Part shown: piece after piece, positions 51,337 to 60,259 of the stretch
How positions within the stretch are numbered: position 1 is the first letter of the stretch
Layout of the letters: the number at the start of each line of letters is the position of its first letter
NCBI RefSeq assembly: GCF_003284725.1
Contig: NZ_PGTO01000012.1
Span: forward strand, 1-64,000
Source: Paramagnetospirillum kuznetsovii
GTDB lineage: Bacteria; Pseudomonadota; Alphaproteobacteria; Rhodospirillales; Magnetospirillaceae
Length of the DNA: 64,000 nucleotides
Direction of reading: 5' to 3'
The notes under the pieces: generated by a model
Databases searched by the model: none
What the model was told of the DNA's origin: nothing
The model's input: the letters and a program-made list of their open reading frames with translations, nothing else
Position numbers and translations under genes: made by a program

Positions 51337-51905
51337 GCCGCCGCTTCCTTGCCAAGGTTGATCACGGTGGTCTCCTCATAGCCGCGCCGTACCGCGTCGA
51401 TGTTCTGGCGCAGTCCGGCATCGCGGAAGTCGGTCTCTTCCAACGCCCGTTCCAGCGAGGCCACCGACACCAGTCCGGTGGCCTTGGCGAAGGCTCCCAG
51501 CATGATGGTGTTAGTGATCTGACGCTTAAAAATGTCGAGCGCGATATGAATCGCATTACAAACTGCGACCTTGCCCAGCGTGGCGGGCAGTTCCAGTTCG
51601 GCGGCTTGCTTGCTGGTGGCCATGACCAGGGTTCCACCGCGAGGCATGCCCGCATAGACATCGACGGCGCGAACCACGGTGGGATCGATCACCACCACGA
51701 TGTCCGGAGTGTAGATATTGGTCACACGGCGGATTTCCGTATCGGAAAGGCGCAGAAAGGCAACCACCGGGGCGCCGCGCCGTTCGAATCCGAAAGCCGG
51801 AATGGCCATGACGTGCCGACCTTCTTCCACCAAGGCGGCGGCAAGAATGGCCGAAGCCAGGACAGCACCTTGGCCGCCCCGCCCGTGAAGGCGTACCTCG
51901 TGCAT
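51333..51905 (-). CDS. padE: Phenylglyoxylate:acceptor oxidoreductase, gamma subunit (PadE-like)
   Basis: A 190-residue PorC/KorC-type subunit, first gene of the operon. The N-terminal HEVRLHGRGGQGAVLASAIL is the family signature. FLRLSDTEIRRVTNIYTPDIVVVID (in parts) and AFAKATGLVSVASLERAL follow. I prefer the ATG at 51905 (GGGAGGA upstream, family-like N-terminus) over 51935. It is divergent from the MBL/cNMP/hemerythrin gene, with a palindrome in the promoter region. Confidence 0.75.
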   Translation of the reverse strand: MHEVRLHGRGGQGAVLASAILAAALVEEGRHVMAIPAFGFERRGAPVVAFLRLSDTEIRRVTNIYTPDIVVVIDPTVVRAVDVYAGMPRGGTLVMATSKQAAELELPATLGKVAVCNAIHIALDIFKRQITNTIMLGAFAKATGLVSVASLERALEETDFRDAGLRQNIDAVRRGYEETTVINLGKEAAA

Positions 51906-51972
51906 GCCTTCGTATCCTCCCTCTGGCCGGGTCATTGGCGCCCTGGCTAATTGCGCATTACAGTACCTAATT

Positions 51973-51988
51973 CAGAATATTCTGTCAA
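51973..51988 (-). promoter_or_regulatory. Palindrome overlapping a -35-like element of the padE promoter
   Basis: On the minus strand TTGACA (51988-51983) is followed at once by the perfect palindrome CAGAATATTCTG (51984-51973, sharing two bases). A repressor there would block RNA polymerase. The -10 is unclear: TACTGT lies 17 bases on and TGTAAT lies 20 bases on. The rest of the 260-bp divergent gap is A/T-rich promoter DNA. Confidence 0.4.
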
Positions 51989-52167
51989 AGAATAAAAAAT
52001 GTATCATATTGTGAATTTGTCCCTGTCCGTTCTTATGGTTTGGGAAACAATCTCCTGGCATAATCGTCGCTCTTGGGCTTTTTGGCGTATATAAGTAGGA
52101 ATGCGCGGCCGGATGGGCGGGAACCTAACTGGCGAGTTCAAAAAAACTGCCGTGCGGGGAGGGGCGA

Positions 52168-54783
52168 TTGCCACTGCTGCGTAAAATCGAGGTGACCACC
52201 GGTGTTTGGTGGATAGAGGCGCCCCAGGCGGGCTTATATGTTCTGTGCGGCTGTCCGGCTGATTCCGTCAAGCATCTGATGAAGCGTGGACTAATCGTCT
52301 CGGCGGAGTCCAACGGCATTCCGTTCGAAACCGGCCCCAACGCCATCTTGCTGTCCGACGCCATGGTGCAGAATGGGAATTTCTCCAATCTGGCGGAATT
52401 CCCTGTTCTTCAAATGCTCTATCGCCAAGGCATGATCGTGCCCAACCATCCCGGCAATACCGGGGTGAACCCCTTGCTGATCGGCAGCAATGATCAGGTC
52501 CAGGCCCAGATGCAGTACATCTACCGGGGCAATTACGGGCTGGTGACCGAGGAAGAAATCGTCGAGGCGGGCGAGACGCCCGAACGTGCCCGCGACCTGA
52601 TGCGCATGAAGCTGAAATTCGCCTTCGGCAAGATCCGCCATCCCGGCGAATTGATTGATACGCTAGCGGTTGACACCGATCCGGTGGAGATCCGAAACGG
52701 GGTGTTCGTGCGGCGCATGCTGTTCAACGTCTTCGAATTTTCCTACCAGGGGGAGACGGCGGTCGTCGATCTGAACCTGCCGTCCTACGAAACCTACGAG
52801 GCGCCCTATCCGCTGGGTTTCTACCAGTTGAAACGGGAATATTTCGCCGTCATTCATTGCGGCGAGGGCGACGGCTGGGATATCAACCGCCCCAGCATGG
52901 CCTCCATCGTCATGTTCCAGGGCAAGGTCTATCTGGTGGATGCGGGGCCGAATATTCTTTATTCGCTGAATTCCCTGGGCATCGGCGTCAACGAGATCGA
53001 GGGCATCTTCCACACCCATTCCCACGATGATCATTTCGCGGGATTGACCACGCTGATCCGATCGGATCACAAGCTGAAATATTACGCGACGCCGCTGGTC
53101 AAGGCGTCGGTGGCCAAGAAGGTCGCAGCCCTGTTGGCCATCGACGAGGAAGCCTTCGACGAATATTTCGATGTCTGCCCCCTGGTGGAGGGGGAGTGGA
53201 ACCATATCGAGGGCCTGGAAGTGATGCCGGTGTTCTCGCCCCATCCGGTGGAGACCACCAATATGCGGTTCCGCGCCATGTGGGAGGGCGGCTATCGCAG
53301 CTATAATCACCTCGCGGACATTTGCCGACTGTCTGTGCTGCAAAGCTTCATCACCGAGGACGCGGCGGCGCCGGGCATCTCGCAGGCCCTCTATGATCAG
53401 GTCGCGGCCGATTATCTGGCGCCCGCCGACGTGAAGAAGATCGATGTGGGCGGCGGCATGATTCATGGCGACGCCTATGATTTCCGCAATGATTCCTCGG
53501 GCAAGATCATCCTGGCCCATACCTCCCAGCGCAATACCCGCGCCCAAAAGGCCATCGGGTCATCGGCTTCGTTCGGCACCATCGACGTGCTGATTCCGTC
53601 CAATCACGATTTCATCTGGCCCTATGCCTATGAAGCGCTGGACGCCTATTTCCCCGGCATTCCGCGCCACCAGATGCGGGTCTTGCTGAACAACCCGGTG
53701 GTGACGTTCAATCCGGGCACCATCCTGGTCAAGGAACGCCTCGTCAACGATCAGATCTATCTGCTGCTGTCGGGCAGCGTCGAGATGATTCCCATCGAGG
53801 TGGATATGCGCTCGGTGCTGTCGGCGGGCGCCCTGATCGGCGAGTTGTCGGGCCTGTTCGGCGCCGCCGCCTCCGAGACCTACCGCGCCGCCAGTTTCGT
53901 CCAGGCCCTGGCCATTCCGGCCTCGCTGTATTCCGAGTTCGTGCGCCGCAACGAGGTCTTCCCAGATGTTTCGCGACTGGTGGAACATCGGGAGTTCCTG
54001 CTTCGGACCACCTTGTTCGGCGAGGTCGTGTCGTCCAAGTCACTCAACCGCATCGCCCAAAGCATCACCAGCCGGGCGGTAAAGGAAGGCGTCTATATCG
54101 ATCTCGGCCATGATGTCGTCGGCATGATCAAGGCGGGCAGCGCCGGGCGCTTCCTCGGCGATCATATGTTCGAGACGCTGAAGGGCGGCGACTTCTTCGG
54201 CGAGGACTACGCCATCTTCAACACTCCCAGCCTGTTGCGGGTCAAGGCGTTGGAGCCGTGCGAGGTCTTCCTGGTTCCCGCCCATACCCTGCGCGATATC
54301 CCCTCGGTGCGCTGGAAGCTGTTCGAGGCCAGCACCAAGCGGACCCGTTCCATGGTCGAGGCGGGCGAGCACGCCCGCGTGCTGATCAAGTGGCATGACG
54401 AATATTCCGTGGGCGTCCAGCGCATCGACGCCCATCACCGCCGCCTGTTCGAAATCGCCAATTCGGTGCTCGATCTCATGGAGAGGGCCGCCCCCAATGG
54501 AGAGGTCGCCGAGACCATGGGGCTGCTGCGCGAATACGCCCGCTTCCATTTCGGCGAGGAAGAGGGCCTCCTGGCTCGCTACAAATATCCCGATCTGGTC
54601 GGTCATAAGGCGCGTCACGCCAGATTGATGGTTCAGTTGACCGAGATGCAGGCCACCGTCGCCGAAGGCGGCGCCTACAAGGAGGTCGAGGTCTTGACCT
54701 TCCTCCAGGAATGGATCGTCGGCCACACCCTGTCCGACGACCACCGCGCCGCCGTCTACCTCAATTCCAAGGGCGTGTATTAG
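52168..54783 (+). CDS. Multidomain protein: metallo-beta-lactamase, two cyclic-nucleotide-binding domains, hemerythrin
   Basis: An 871-residue cytoplasmic protein starting at TTG after GGGGAGGGG. Residues 1-210 are unrecognised. A metallo-beta-lactamase fold (about 215-500) has a complete metal set: HSHDDH near 282, His in SPHPVE, Asp in MIHGDA and His in PSNHD. Two cyclic-nucleotide-binding-like domains follow (about 500-600, phosphate loop IGELSGLF...YRAAS; about 635-720, loop FFGEDYAIF...LLRV). A C-terminal hemerythrin (about 737-871) has all ligands (DAHHRRL, FHFGEEE, GHKARH, GHTLSDD). It lies divergent from padE and ends before a repeat element. A gas- and nucleotide-controlled hydrolase or sensor is an inference. 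Confidence 0.8.
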   Translation: MPLLRKIEVTTGVWWIEAPQAGLYVLCGCPADSVKHLMKRGLIVSAESNGIPFETGPNAILLSDAMVQNGNFSNLAEFPVLQMLYRQGMIVPNHPGNTGVNPLLIGSNDQVQAQMQYIYRGNYGLVTEEEIVEAGETPERARDLMRMKLKFAFGKIRHPGELIDTLAVDTDPVEIRNGVFVRRMLFNVFEFSYQGETAVVDLNLPSYETYEAPYPLGFYQLKREYFAVIHCGEGDGWDINRPSMASIVMFQGKVYLVDAGPNILYSLNSLGIGVNEIEGIFHTHSHDDHFAGLTTLIRSDHKLKYYATPLVKASVAKKVAALLAIDEEAFDEYFDVCPLVEGEWNHIEGLEVMPVFSPHPVETTNMRFRAMWEGGYRSYNHLADICRLSVLQSFITEDAAAPGISQALYDQVAADYLAPADVKKIDVGGGMIHGDAYDFRNDSSGKIILAHTSQRNTRAQKAIGSSASFGTIDVLIPSNHDFIWPYAYEALDAYFPGIPRHQMRVLLNNPVVTFNPGTILVKERLVNDQIYLLLSGSVEMIPIEVDMRSVLSAGALIGELSGLFGAAASETYRAASFVQALAIPASLYSEFVRRNEVFPDVSRLVEHREFLLRTTLFGEVVSSKSLNRIAQSITSRAVKEGVYIDLGHDVVGMIKAGSAGRFLGDHMFETLKGGDFFGEDYAIFNTPSLLRVKALEPCEVFLVPAHTLRDIPSVRWKLFEASTKRTRSMVEAGEHARVLIKWHDEYSVGVQRIDAHHRRLFEIANSVLDLMERAAPNGEVAETMGLLREYARFHFGEEEGLLARYKYPDLVGHKARHARLMVQLTEMQATVAEGGAYKEVEVLTFLQEWIVGHTLSDDHRAAVYLNSKGVY

Positions 54784-54818
54784 AGTCATTCATCGGCGGC
54801 GTGGAAGGCTACGGTGGA

Positions 54819-55019
54819 TTCACCACCAAGGCACCAAGGACACCAAGGGGTCTTTTCCTTGTTTTTGTCATGCGCGGGCTTGTCCCGCGTATCCACGCGG
54901 CGCCGCCTGAACCTCCCATGACACACCGAATTCGGCTGATCGGCGTGGATACCCGTGACAAGCACGGGCATGACGGAGGGTAAGAAACCGCGTCGGCCCC
55001 TTGGTGCCTTGGTGGTGAA
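54819..55019. repeat. Composite hairpin repeat (family B, copy 2)
   Basis: The outer arms match copy 1 (TTCACCACCAAGGCACC at both ends, inverted), though the right arm has lost one CACCAAG-type unit. The inner arms at 54867-54898 and 54943-54974 pair over 32 bases with four differences. Each difference is balanced inside the arm's own mini-hairpin (GCGGGCTTGTCCCGC versus CCGTGCTTGTCACGG). It lies 35 bases after the multidomain gene. Confidence 0.75.
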
Positions 55020-55089
55020 TCATCGGCACCAACCACCAAGCTGTCCGCCAGGAATTGAACCGGACACCTGTGGGCAACCTCCTGAGACT

Positions 55090-56028
55090 TCACATCGAGT
55101 CGTCCGACCGCAGCCCGCCGAAGCGGGTGTAGTAGCTGGGCTGGGCTTCCGGCACCGGGCCCTCGGCGGTTTCCAGCAGGCTCATGACATGGGTCTCGGC
55201 GGCCGCCTGGACCAGACGGTACAGATTGCGGCACAAGGCCCGCGCCGCCGTTCCCGGCCAATTGGCGGGCAGCAGCTCGTCGGGCAGCATGGGGTCGCGC
55301 AGCAAGGCCCGGCGATAGCCATGCATCAAAAGGGTGCGGACCACGAAGCACTGTTCGGGGTCCAGGTCGCCATTGCCGGACAGCGCTTGCCACAGCGGCC
55401 GGAACATGTCGAGGAACTCGTCGTAATCCTCGGCGAGGCGTTTCAGATCCCAACAGCCCTGGATCATGGTTTCCAGGGCGTTGGTGGGAAATCCCGCCTC
55501 CAATCCGCCGGTCATCACCACCGCTTGCTCGGTGACGCCTATATCGGCAATGACTTGGCGCATGACGCCGGTGTCGGGGGCGGGATGCAGCATGACGCCG
55601 TTGGCCAACTGACCAAAGCCGATCCAGCCCAGATTTCGCCGCAGCAAGTCGCGGCGTTCGGCATCCAACTCGGCAGTATTGGTGATCACCAGGGTCCAGC
55701 GCCCGTCCCAGGGCTGATTGACGTGGAAGTAGATGCGGCTGTTGGCCGCCTCGAAGCGGCGGCGTCCCTGATCGGTCAGGCGGTAATAGCTGCGCCGCCC
55801 GATCTGGCTGGATGCCAGCCAGTCCTCCTTGGACAGGCGAAACACCGAGGTCCGCACGATACGCTCGTTCAGCCCCAGCGAATCCACCAGATTGATGACG
55901 CTGCCCAGCCAGGCGGAGCCGCCGTGATGCAAGATGGCGTCGCCATAGACCGTGATGATCAGCGACTTCGCCTTGGGGCGCAGCCGCTCGAAAAGCTGGG
56001 AGACGTTATCGCCGATGCGGCGGTTCAT
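55090..56028 (-). CDS. PaaX-family transcriptional repressor
   Basis: A 312-residue regulator, close to the usual PaaX length. The GntR-like winged HTH is at about residues 15-90 (SLIITVYGDAILHHGG, RTSVFRLSKEDWL, GRRSYYRLTDQGRRRFE). It is followed by the PaaX ligand domain (WDGRWTLVI near 105) and a C-terminal domain rich in Leu/Arg. PaaX binds phenylacetyl-CoA, the precursor of phenylglyoxylate in the anaerobic pathway, so control of the nearby pad operon is plausible. The ATG at 56028 gives a family-like N-terminus; 56061 is possible. Confidence 0.8.
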   Translation of the reverse strand: MNRRIGDNVSQLFERLRPKAKSLIITVYGDAILHHGGSAWLGSVINLVDSLGLNERIVRTSVFRLSKEDWLASSQIGRRSYYRLTDQGRRRFEAANSRIYFHVNQPWDGRWTLVITNTAELDAERRDLLRRNLGWIGFGQLANGVMLHPAPDTGVMRQVIADIGVTEQAVVMTGGLEAGFPTNALETMIQGCWDLKRLAEDYDEFLDMFRPLWQALSGNGDLDPEQCFVVRTLLMHGYRRALLRDPMLPDELLPANWPGTAARALCRNLYRLVQAAAETHVMSLLETAEGPVPEAQPSYYTRFGGLRSDDSM

Positions 56029-56115
56029 GCCGGTTGCCGGTGGTGTTGATCCTGGGGCCACATCCTAATGATGAAATGGCACGGGGCAACCGGGATTTTG
56101 TATCACTTATGTTAG

Positions 56116-56240
56116 CCTCGGTGATCAGAAGCGATCACCGAGGCCCTCAATCGCCGGGCGGGTTTCTCCGAAACCCTGGGCTCCCGCCGCACGAGCGGCG
56201 CGGCCCCTTGGGCCTAACCAAGTCTCGATGAGAGACTTGG
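56116..56240. repeat. Cluster of hairpins between the PaaX gene and the polyamine importer operon
   Basis: Three inverted repeats stand in a row: CCTCGGTGATC/GATCACCGAGG (56116-56143), GGGTTTC/GAAACCC (about 56160-56176) and CCAAGTCTC/GAGACTTGG (56218-56240). They lie just past the end of the importer operon and probably include its terminator, though none is followed by a U-run. Confidence 0.45.
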
Positions 56241-56260
56241 TAATAATGCATAGCGGCCCG

Positions 56261-57055
56261 TCACTGGGGGCGGGGCTGCTCGCGCTTCAGGGCGACCCGG
56301 CCGGCGATGGCCATGGCGACGGCGACGACCGTCACCACCAGGGTGGCCAGGGCGTTTATTTCCGGGCTGACGCCCAGGCGGACCTTGGAAAAGATCACGA
56401 TGGGCAGCGGCGTGGCGCCCGGCCCCGATACGAAAGCGGAGATCACCACGTCGTCGATGGACAGGGTGAAGGCCAGCAGCCAGCCCGCCAACAGGGCGGG
56501 GGCGATCAGCGGCAGGGTGATGGCGAGGAAGACCTTCAGCGGCCTTGCCCCCAGGTCCATGGCGGCCTCTTCCAGCGAGGCATCCATTTGGGACAGGCGC
56601 GAGCGCACCACCACGGTGACGAAGGATAGGCTGAAGGTGGTATGGGCGATGACGATGGTGGTGAAGGACCGCCCTGACGGCCAGCCGACCACCGCCTCCA
56701 TGGCGACGAACAGCAGCAGCAGGGCAAGGCCGGTGATCACCTCCGGCATGACCAGCGGGGCGGTGACCATGCCGGTGAACAAGGTGCGGCCGAAAAAGCG
56801 GGTGAAGCGCACCAGCACCACGGCGGCCAGGGTGCCCAGCACGGTGGAGACGGTGGCGCTGGTCATGGCGACCTTGAGGCTGAGCCAGGCGGCGTCGAGC
56901 ACCTTTTCGTCATGCAGCAACTCGCCGTACCACTTGGTGGAAAAGCCCCCCCAAACGGTGACCAGCCGCGACGCGTTGAACGAGAACACGATCATCACCA
57001 CGATGGGGACGTAGAGGAAGGCGTAGGCGAGGATCAGGAGGCCGTAGAGAATCAT
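56261..57055 (-). CDS. Polyamine-type ABC permease (PotI/PotC-like)
   Basis: A 264-residue permease with six helices. The inner-membrane binding-protein-dependent transport signature is EEAAMDLGARPLKVFLAITLPLIAPALLAG (in parts) near residue 160, with the SLSIDDVVISAF motif typical of PotC/PotI near 200. It overlaps the previous gene (ATGA) and is last in the order binding protein, ATPase, permease, permease. Confidence 0.85.
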   Translation of the reverse strand: MILYGLLILAYAFLYVPIVVMIVFSFNASRLVTVWGGFSTKWYGELLHDEKVLDAAWLSLKVAMTSATVSTVLGTLAAVVLVRFTRFFGRTLFTGMVTAPLVMPEVITGLALLLLFVAMEAVVGWPSGRSFTTIVIAHTTFSLSFVTVVVRSRLSQMDASLEEAAMDLGARPLKVFLAITLPLIAPALLAGWLLAFTLSIDDVVISAFVSGPGATPLPIVIFSKVRLGVSPEINALATLVVTVVAVAMAIAGRVALKREQPRPQ

Positions 57056-57957
57056 TTCCCGGCCTCCTCCGCCTTGGTCCTGGCGTTCTGAATGATCATG
57101 ATGGGGGCGACGAGGAGCACCAGCATGGCGATGGCGACGGCGGACGCCACCGGCCAGTCGCGATTGTCGAAGAATTCGGCCCACAGAACCTTGCCGATCA
57201 TCAGGGTGTCGGGGCCGCCCAGCAAATCGGGGATGACGAACTCGCCCACCGCCGGGATGAACACCAGCAGCGATCCGGCGACGATGCCCGGCATGGACAG
57301 CGGCAGGGTCACCGCCACGAAGGCCTTGAACGGCCTGCAGCCCAGGTCGGCGGCGGCTTCCAGCAGGGTCAGGTCCATCTTTTCCAGATTGGCGTAAAGC
57401 GGCAGCACCATGAAGGGCAGGTAGGAATAGGTCATGCCGATGATGACGGCCAGATCGGTCTGAAGGATCTGCAAAGGCTCGGAAATCACCCCCAGCCACA
57501 GCAGCAGGGCGTTGAGCATGCCTTCGCTCTTCAATATGCCGATCCAGGCATAGACCCGGATCAGGAACGAGGTCCAGAACGGCAGCGCCACCAGCAGCAG
57601 CAACGACTGGCGCCACGCGGTCGGCGCCCGGGCGATGGCATAGGCGGCGGGATAGCCGATCAGCAGGCAGCCCAGTGTGGCTATCCCCGCGATGCGGATG
57701 GAATTGAGATAGGCGAAGGCGTAAAGCTCGTCGCCGAACAGGGTGGCGTAATTGCCCAGGGTGAGGTGAAAGGCCAAGGCGCCGGTCTCGTCCCAATCCC
57801 ACAGCGGCAGATAGGGCGGCGCCCCGGCCGAGGGCTCCGACAGGCTGATTTTCAGGACGATCAGGAAGGGGACCAGGAAGAACAGCGCCAGCCACGCATA
57901 GGGCGGCAATCCCACCAGGAAACGGCCGAGACGCCCTGTTCCCAGCCGGTCCATCAT
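57052..57957 (-). CDS. Polyamine-type ABC permease (PotH/PotB-like)
   Basis: A 301-residue permease with six helices. PYAWLALFFLVPFLIVLKISLS at the N-terminus and LLEAADLGCRPFKAF-type coupling loop near 200 (LLEAAADLGCRPFKAFVAVT) mark the PotB/PotH group; FIPAVGEFVIPDLLGG near 235 supports it. It overlaps the ATPase gene upstream and the second permease downstream by four bases each. Confidence 0.85.
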   Translation of the reverse strand: MMDRLGTGRLGRFLVGLPPYAWLALFFLVPFLIVLKISLSEPSAGAPPYLPLWDWDETGALAFHLTLGNYATLFGDELYAFAYLNSIRIAGIATLGCLLIGYPAAYAIARAPTAWRQSLLLLVALPFWTSFLIRVYAWIGILKSEGMLNALLLWLGVISEPLQILQTDLAVIIGMTYSYLPFMVLPLYANLEKMDLTLLEAAADLGCRPFKAFVAVTLPLSMPGIVAGSLLVFIPAVGEFVIPDLLGGPDTLMIGKVLWAEFFDNRDWPVASAVAIAMLVLLVAPIMIIQNARTKAEEAGK

Positions 57958-59084
57958 TTTGTCAGCACCAAAGCATTAGCAGGATGCCAGGACAGATAGA
58001 CCGGATCCTCCCAGGTCAGCTTGCGTTCGTCGGTGTGGCGCAGATTGGTCTGCAAGGCCTCGATGCGATGGCCGGACTCCAGCCGCACATGGAAGATGGA
58101 AACGTCGCCCAGATAGGCGATATCCGCCACCACGCCCTGGGCCCAGTTCAGACCCTCGGCCGGCTTGTCGCGGGAGATGGCGACCTTTTCCGGCCGTACC
58201 ATGACGGTGACCGGCGTTCCCTCCGGCAACATGTCATTGTGGGCGATGATCAGGTCATGGGCCAGTTCCGGGCAATTGACCACCACCTGATCCGTGCCGC
58301 TCTGGCGCACCGAGGCCTCGAACATATTGGCGGCGCCGATGAAGTCGGCGACAAAGCGGCTTTCGGGGTATTCGTAGATATCGACCGGCGTGCCCACCTG
58401 GGCGATGCGCCCGGAATTCATGACGCCGATGCGCGACGACATGGTCATGGCCTCTTCCTGGTCGTGGGTGACCATGACGAAGGTGACGCCGACCCGGTCC
58501 TGGATATTGACCAGTTCCAACTGGGTCGCCTCGCGCAGCTTCTTGTCGAGCGCCCCCAAGGGCTCGTCCAGCAGCAGCACCTTGGGCTCCTTGGCGAGCG
58601 CGCGGGCGAGGGCGACGCGCTGGCGTTGGCCACCCGACAGTTGATGCGGCTTGCGGGTGGCGAACTTGCCCATCTGGACCAGATCCAGCACCGCCTTGGT
58701 GCGATCCGTGATGACCGGCTGGGGCAATCTGTCCTGCTTCAGGCCGAAGGCGATATTGGCCTCCACCGTCATATGGGGAAACAGGGCGTAGGATTGGAAC
58801 ATCATGTTGACGGGCCGCTCATAGGGCGGCACCGCGCTCATGTCGACGCCGTCGATGAAGATGCGGCCCTCGGTGGGCGTCTCGAACCCGGCCAGCATGC
58901 GCAGCAGCGTCGTCTTGCCGCAGCCCGAGGCGCCCAGCAGGGAAAAGAACTCGCCCTTGTGGATGGCGAGGTCGACCTGATCGACGGCGACGAAATCGCC
59001 GAACCGCTTCGAGACGCCCTCGAAGCGGATCAGCGGCTTGGCGCCTGGATCATTCCAGGGGGCGGCGGTGGTCTGGCTTGCCAT
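57954..59084 (-). CDS. Polyamine-type ABC ATPase (PotA/PotG-like)
   Basis: A 376-residue ATPase. Walker A GASGCGKTT is near residue 53, then MMFQSYALFPHMTVEANIAFGL (in parts), LSGGQRQRVALARALA near 150, LLLDEPLGALD and VTHDQEEAMTMSSRI. The C-terminal TOBE-type domain (about 290-370) is present. It overlaps the binding-protein gene by one base (TAATG). Confidence 0.88.
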   Translation of the reverse strand: MASQTTAAPWNDPGAKPLIRFEGVSKRFGDFVAVDQVDLAIHKGEFFSLLGASGCGKTTLLRMLAGFETPTEGRIFIDGVDMSAVPPYERPVNMMFQSYALFPHMTVEANIAFGLKQDRLPQPVITDRTKAVLDLVQMGKFATRKPHQLSGGQRQRVALARALAKEPKVLLLDEPLGALDKKLREATQLELVNIQDRVGVTFVMVTHDQEEAMTMSSRIGVMNSGRIAQVGTPVDIYEYPESRFVADFIGAANMFEASVRQSGTDQVVVNCPELAHDLIIAHNDMLPEGTPVTVMVRPEKVAISRDKPAEGLNWAQGVVADIAYLGDVSIFHVRLESGHRIEALQTNLRHTDERKLTWEDPVYLSWHPANALVLTK

Positions 59085-60175
59085 TACTTGCCGGTCTTCA
59101 CGCTGGTCCAGATGCGGGTGCGTTCGCGTTCCTTGGCGAGATCGGCTGGCGGCACCTGGAACTCCTTGGCCAGCACGTCGGCGGGCGGATAGATCACCGG
59201 ATCGGCCAGGATCTCCTTCTTGACCACGGATTTCGACGCGGCGACCGCATTGGCGTAGCCGGTGGTGTTGGTGATGTCGCCCATGATGTCCGGCTTCAGC
59301 AGGAAGTCGATGAAGGCGTGGGCGTTGTCGGGATGGGGCGCATCCTTGGGGATGGCGGCGGCGTCGATATTGACCACGGCGCCTTCCTTGGGGATGAAGA
59401 TGCCGATCTTGACGCCCTTGCCCGCCTCGTTGGCGCGGTTGCGGGCTTGGACCAGATCGCCCACATAGCCGTGCGCCATGCAGGTGTCGCCGTTGGCGAT
59501 GTCGTTGATGTATTTGGACGAGTGGAAGTATTTCAGCGACGGCCGGATGGCGGTCACGGCGGCGGCGGCGGCTTTCAGGTCGGCGGTCTCGAGGCTGGAC
59601 CCGGTCTTGCCGAGATGGAGCAAAGCGGCGGGGAACACCTCGGTGGGGGTGTCCAGCACGCTGACGCCGCAGCCCTTCAGCTTGGCGACCTGGGCCGGGT
59701 CGAACAGCACCGACCAGCTGTCCATGGCCATGCCCGGCGCCGCCTTGGCCACCTTGTCCATGTTGTAGCCGATGCCGGTGGCGGAAATCTGATAGGGCAC
59801 CGCATAGAGATTGCCGGGATCGGCGACGCTGGCCATGGTCTTCATGACCTGAGGGTCGAGACCGGCGTAATTCTTCAGCTTGGCGCGGTCCAGCTTCTGA
59901 TAGATACCGGCCTTGATCTGGCTTGCCAGGAAGGGCGAGGCCGAGGGGAAGACCACGTCATAGCCGGACTTGCCCGCCTGCAGCTTGGCCGACAGGATCT
60001 CGTTGCCGTCATAGACGTCGTAATTGACCTTGATGCCGGTGGCCTTGGTGAATTTCTCCAAGGTGTCCGGCGCCACATAGTCCGACCAGTTGTAGACGTT
60101 GACGACCTTTTCCTCTTCGGCCCAGGCCGAGGTGGACAACAGAACCAGTCCCATGATCACGGCGATACGCATCAC
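59084..60175 (-). CDS. Polyamine-type periplasmic binding protein (PotF/PotD-like)
   Basis: A 363-residue binding protein with a signal peptide ending in SAWAEE near residue 19. VVNVYNWSDYVAPDTLEKF is the classic PotD/PotF start, and YDVVFPSASPFLASQI, YAVPYQISATGIGYN and VNIDAAAIPKDAPHPDNAHAFIDFLL (in parts) follow. It is first in the importer operon and divergent from the MarR gene. Putrescine-like amines are the family ligand; its position within an aromatic cluster leaves another cation possible. Confidence 0.85.
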   Translation of the reverse strand: MMRIAVIMGLVLLSTSAWAEEEKVVNVYNWSDYVAPDTLEKFTKATGIKVNYDVYDGNEILSAKLQAGKSGYDVVFPSASPFLASQIKAGIYQKLDRAKLKNYAGLDPQVMKTMASVADPGNLYAVPYQISATGIGYNMDKVAKAAPGMAMDSWSVLFDPAQVAKLKGCGVSVLDTPTEVFPAALLHLGKTGSSLETADLKAAAAAVTAIRPSLKYFHSSKYINDIANGDTCMAHGYVGDLVQARNRANEAGKGVKIGIFIPKEGAVVNIDAAAIPKDAPHPDNAHAFIDFLLKPDIMGDITNTTGYANAVAASKSVVKKEILADPVIYPPADVLAKEFQVPPADLAKERERTRIWTSVKTGK

Positions 60176-60259
60176 AGCCCCCCTGTATGGCTGAAACGTG
60201 GCGGTCCCGATATTTCGGACCCTGCCCGCGACTTGTCAACCGTGATCCTGTCGCGACTG

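Noticed and set aside
46677-51905. Indolepyruvate, pyruvate or 2-oxoglutarate:ferredoxin oxidoreductase
   Set aside because: The subunit types are shared, but the five-gene order with an NADH-type flavoprotein subunit and the PaaX/hcr surroundings match padEFGHI better. Substrate remains unproven.
50626-55090. CRISPR array or transposase-bearing element in the repeat regions
   Set aside because: The repeats are inverted and dispersed rather than evenly spaced direct repeats, and no cas or transposase gene is present.
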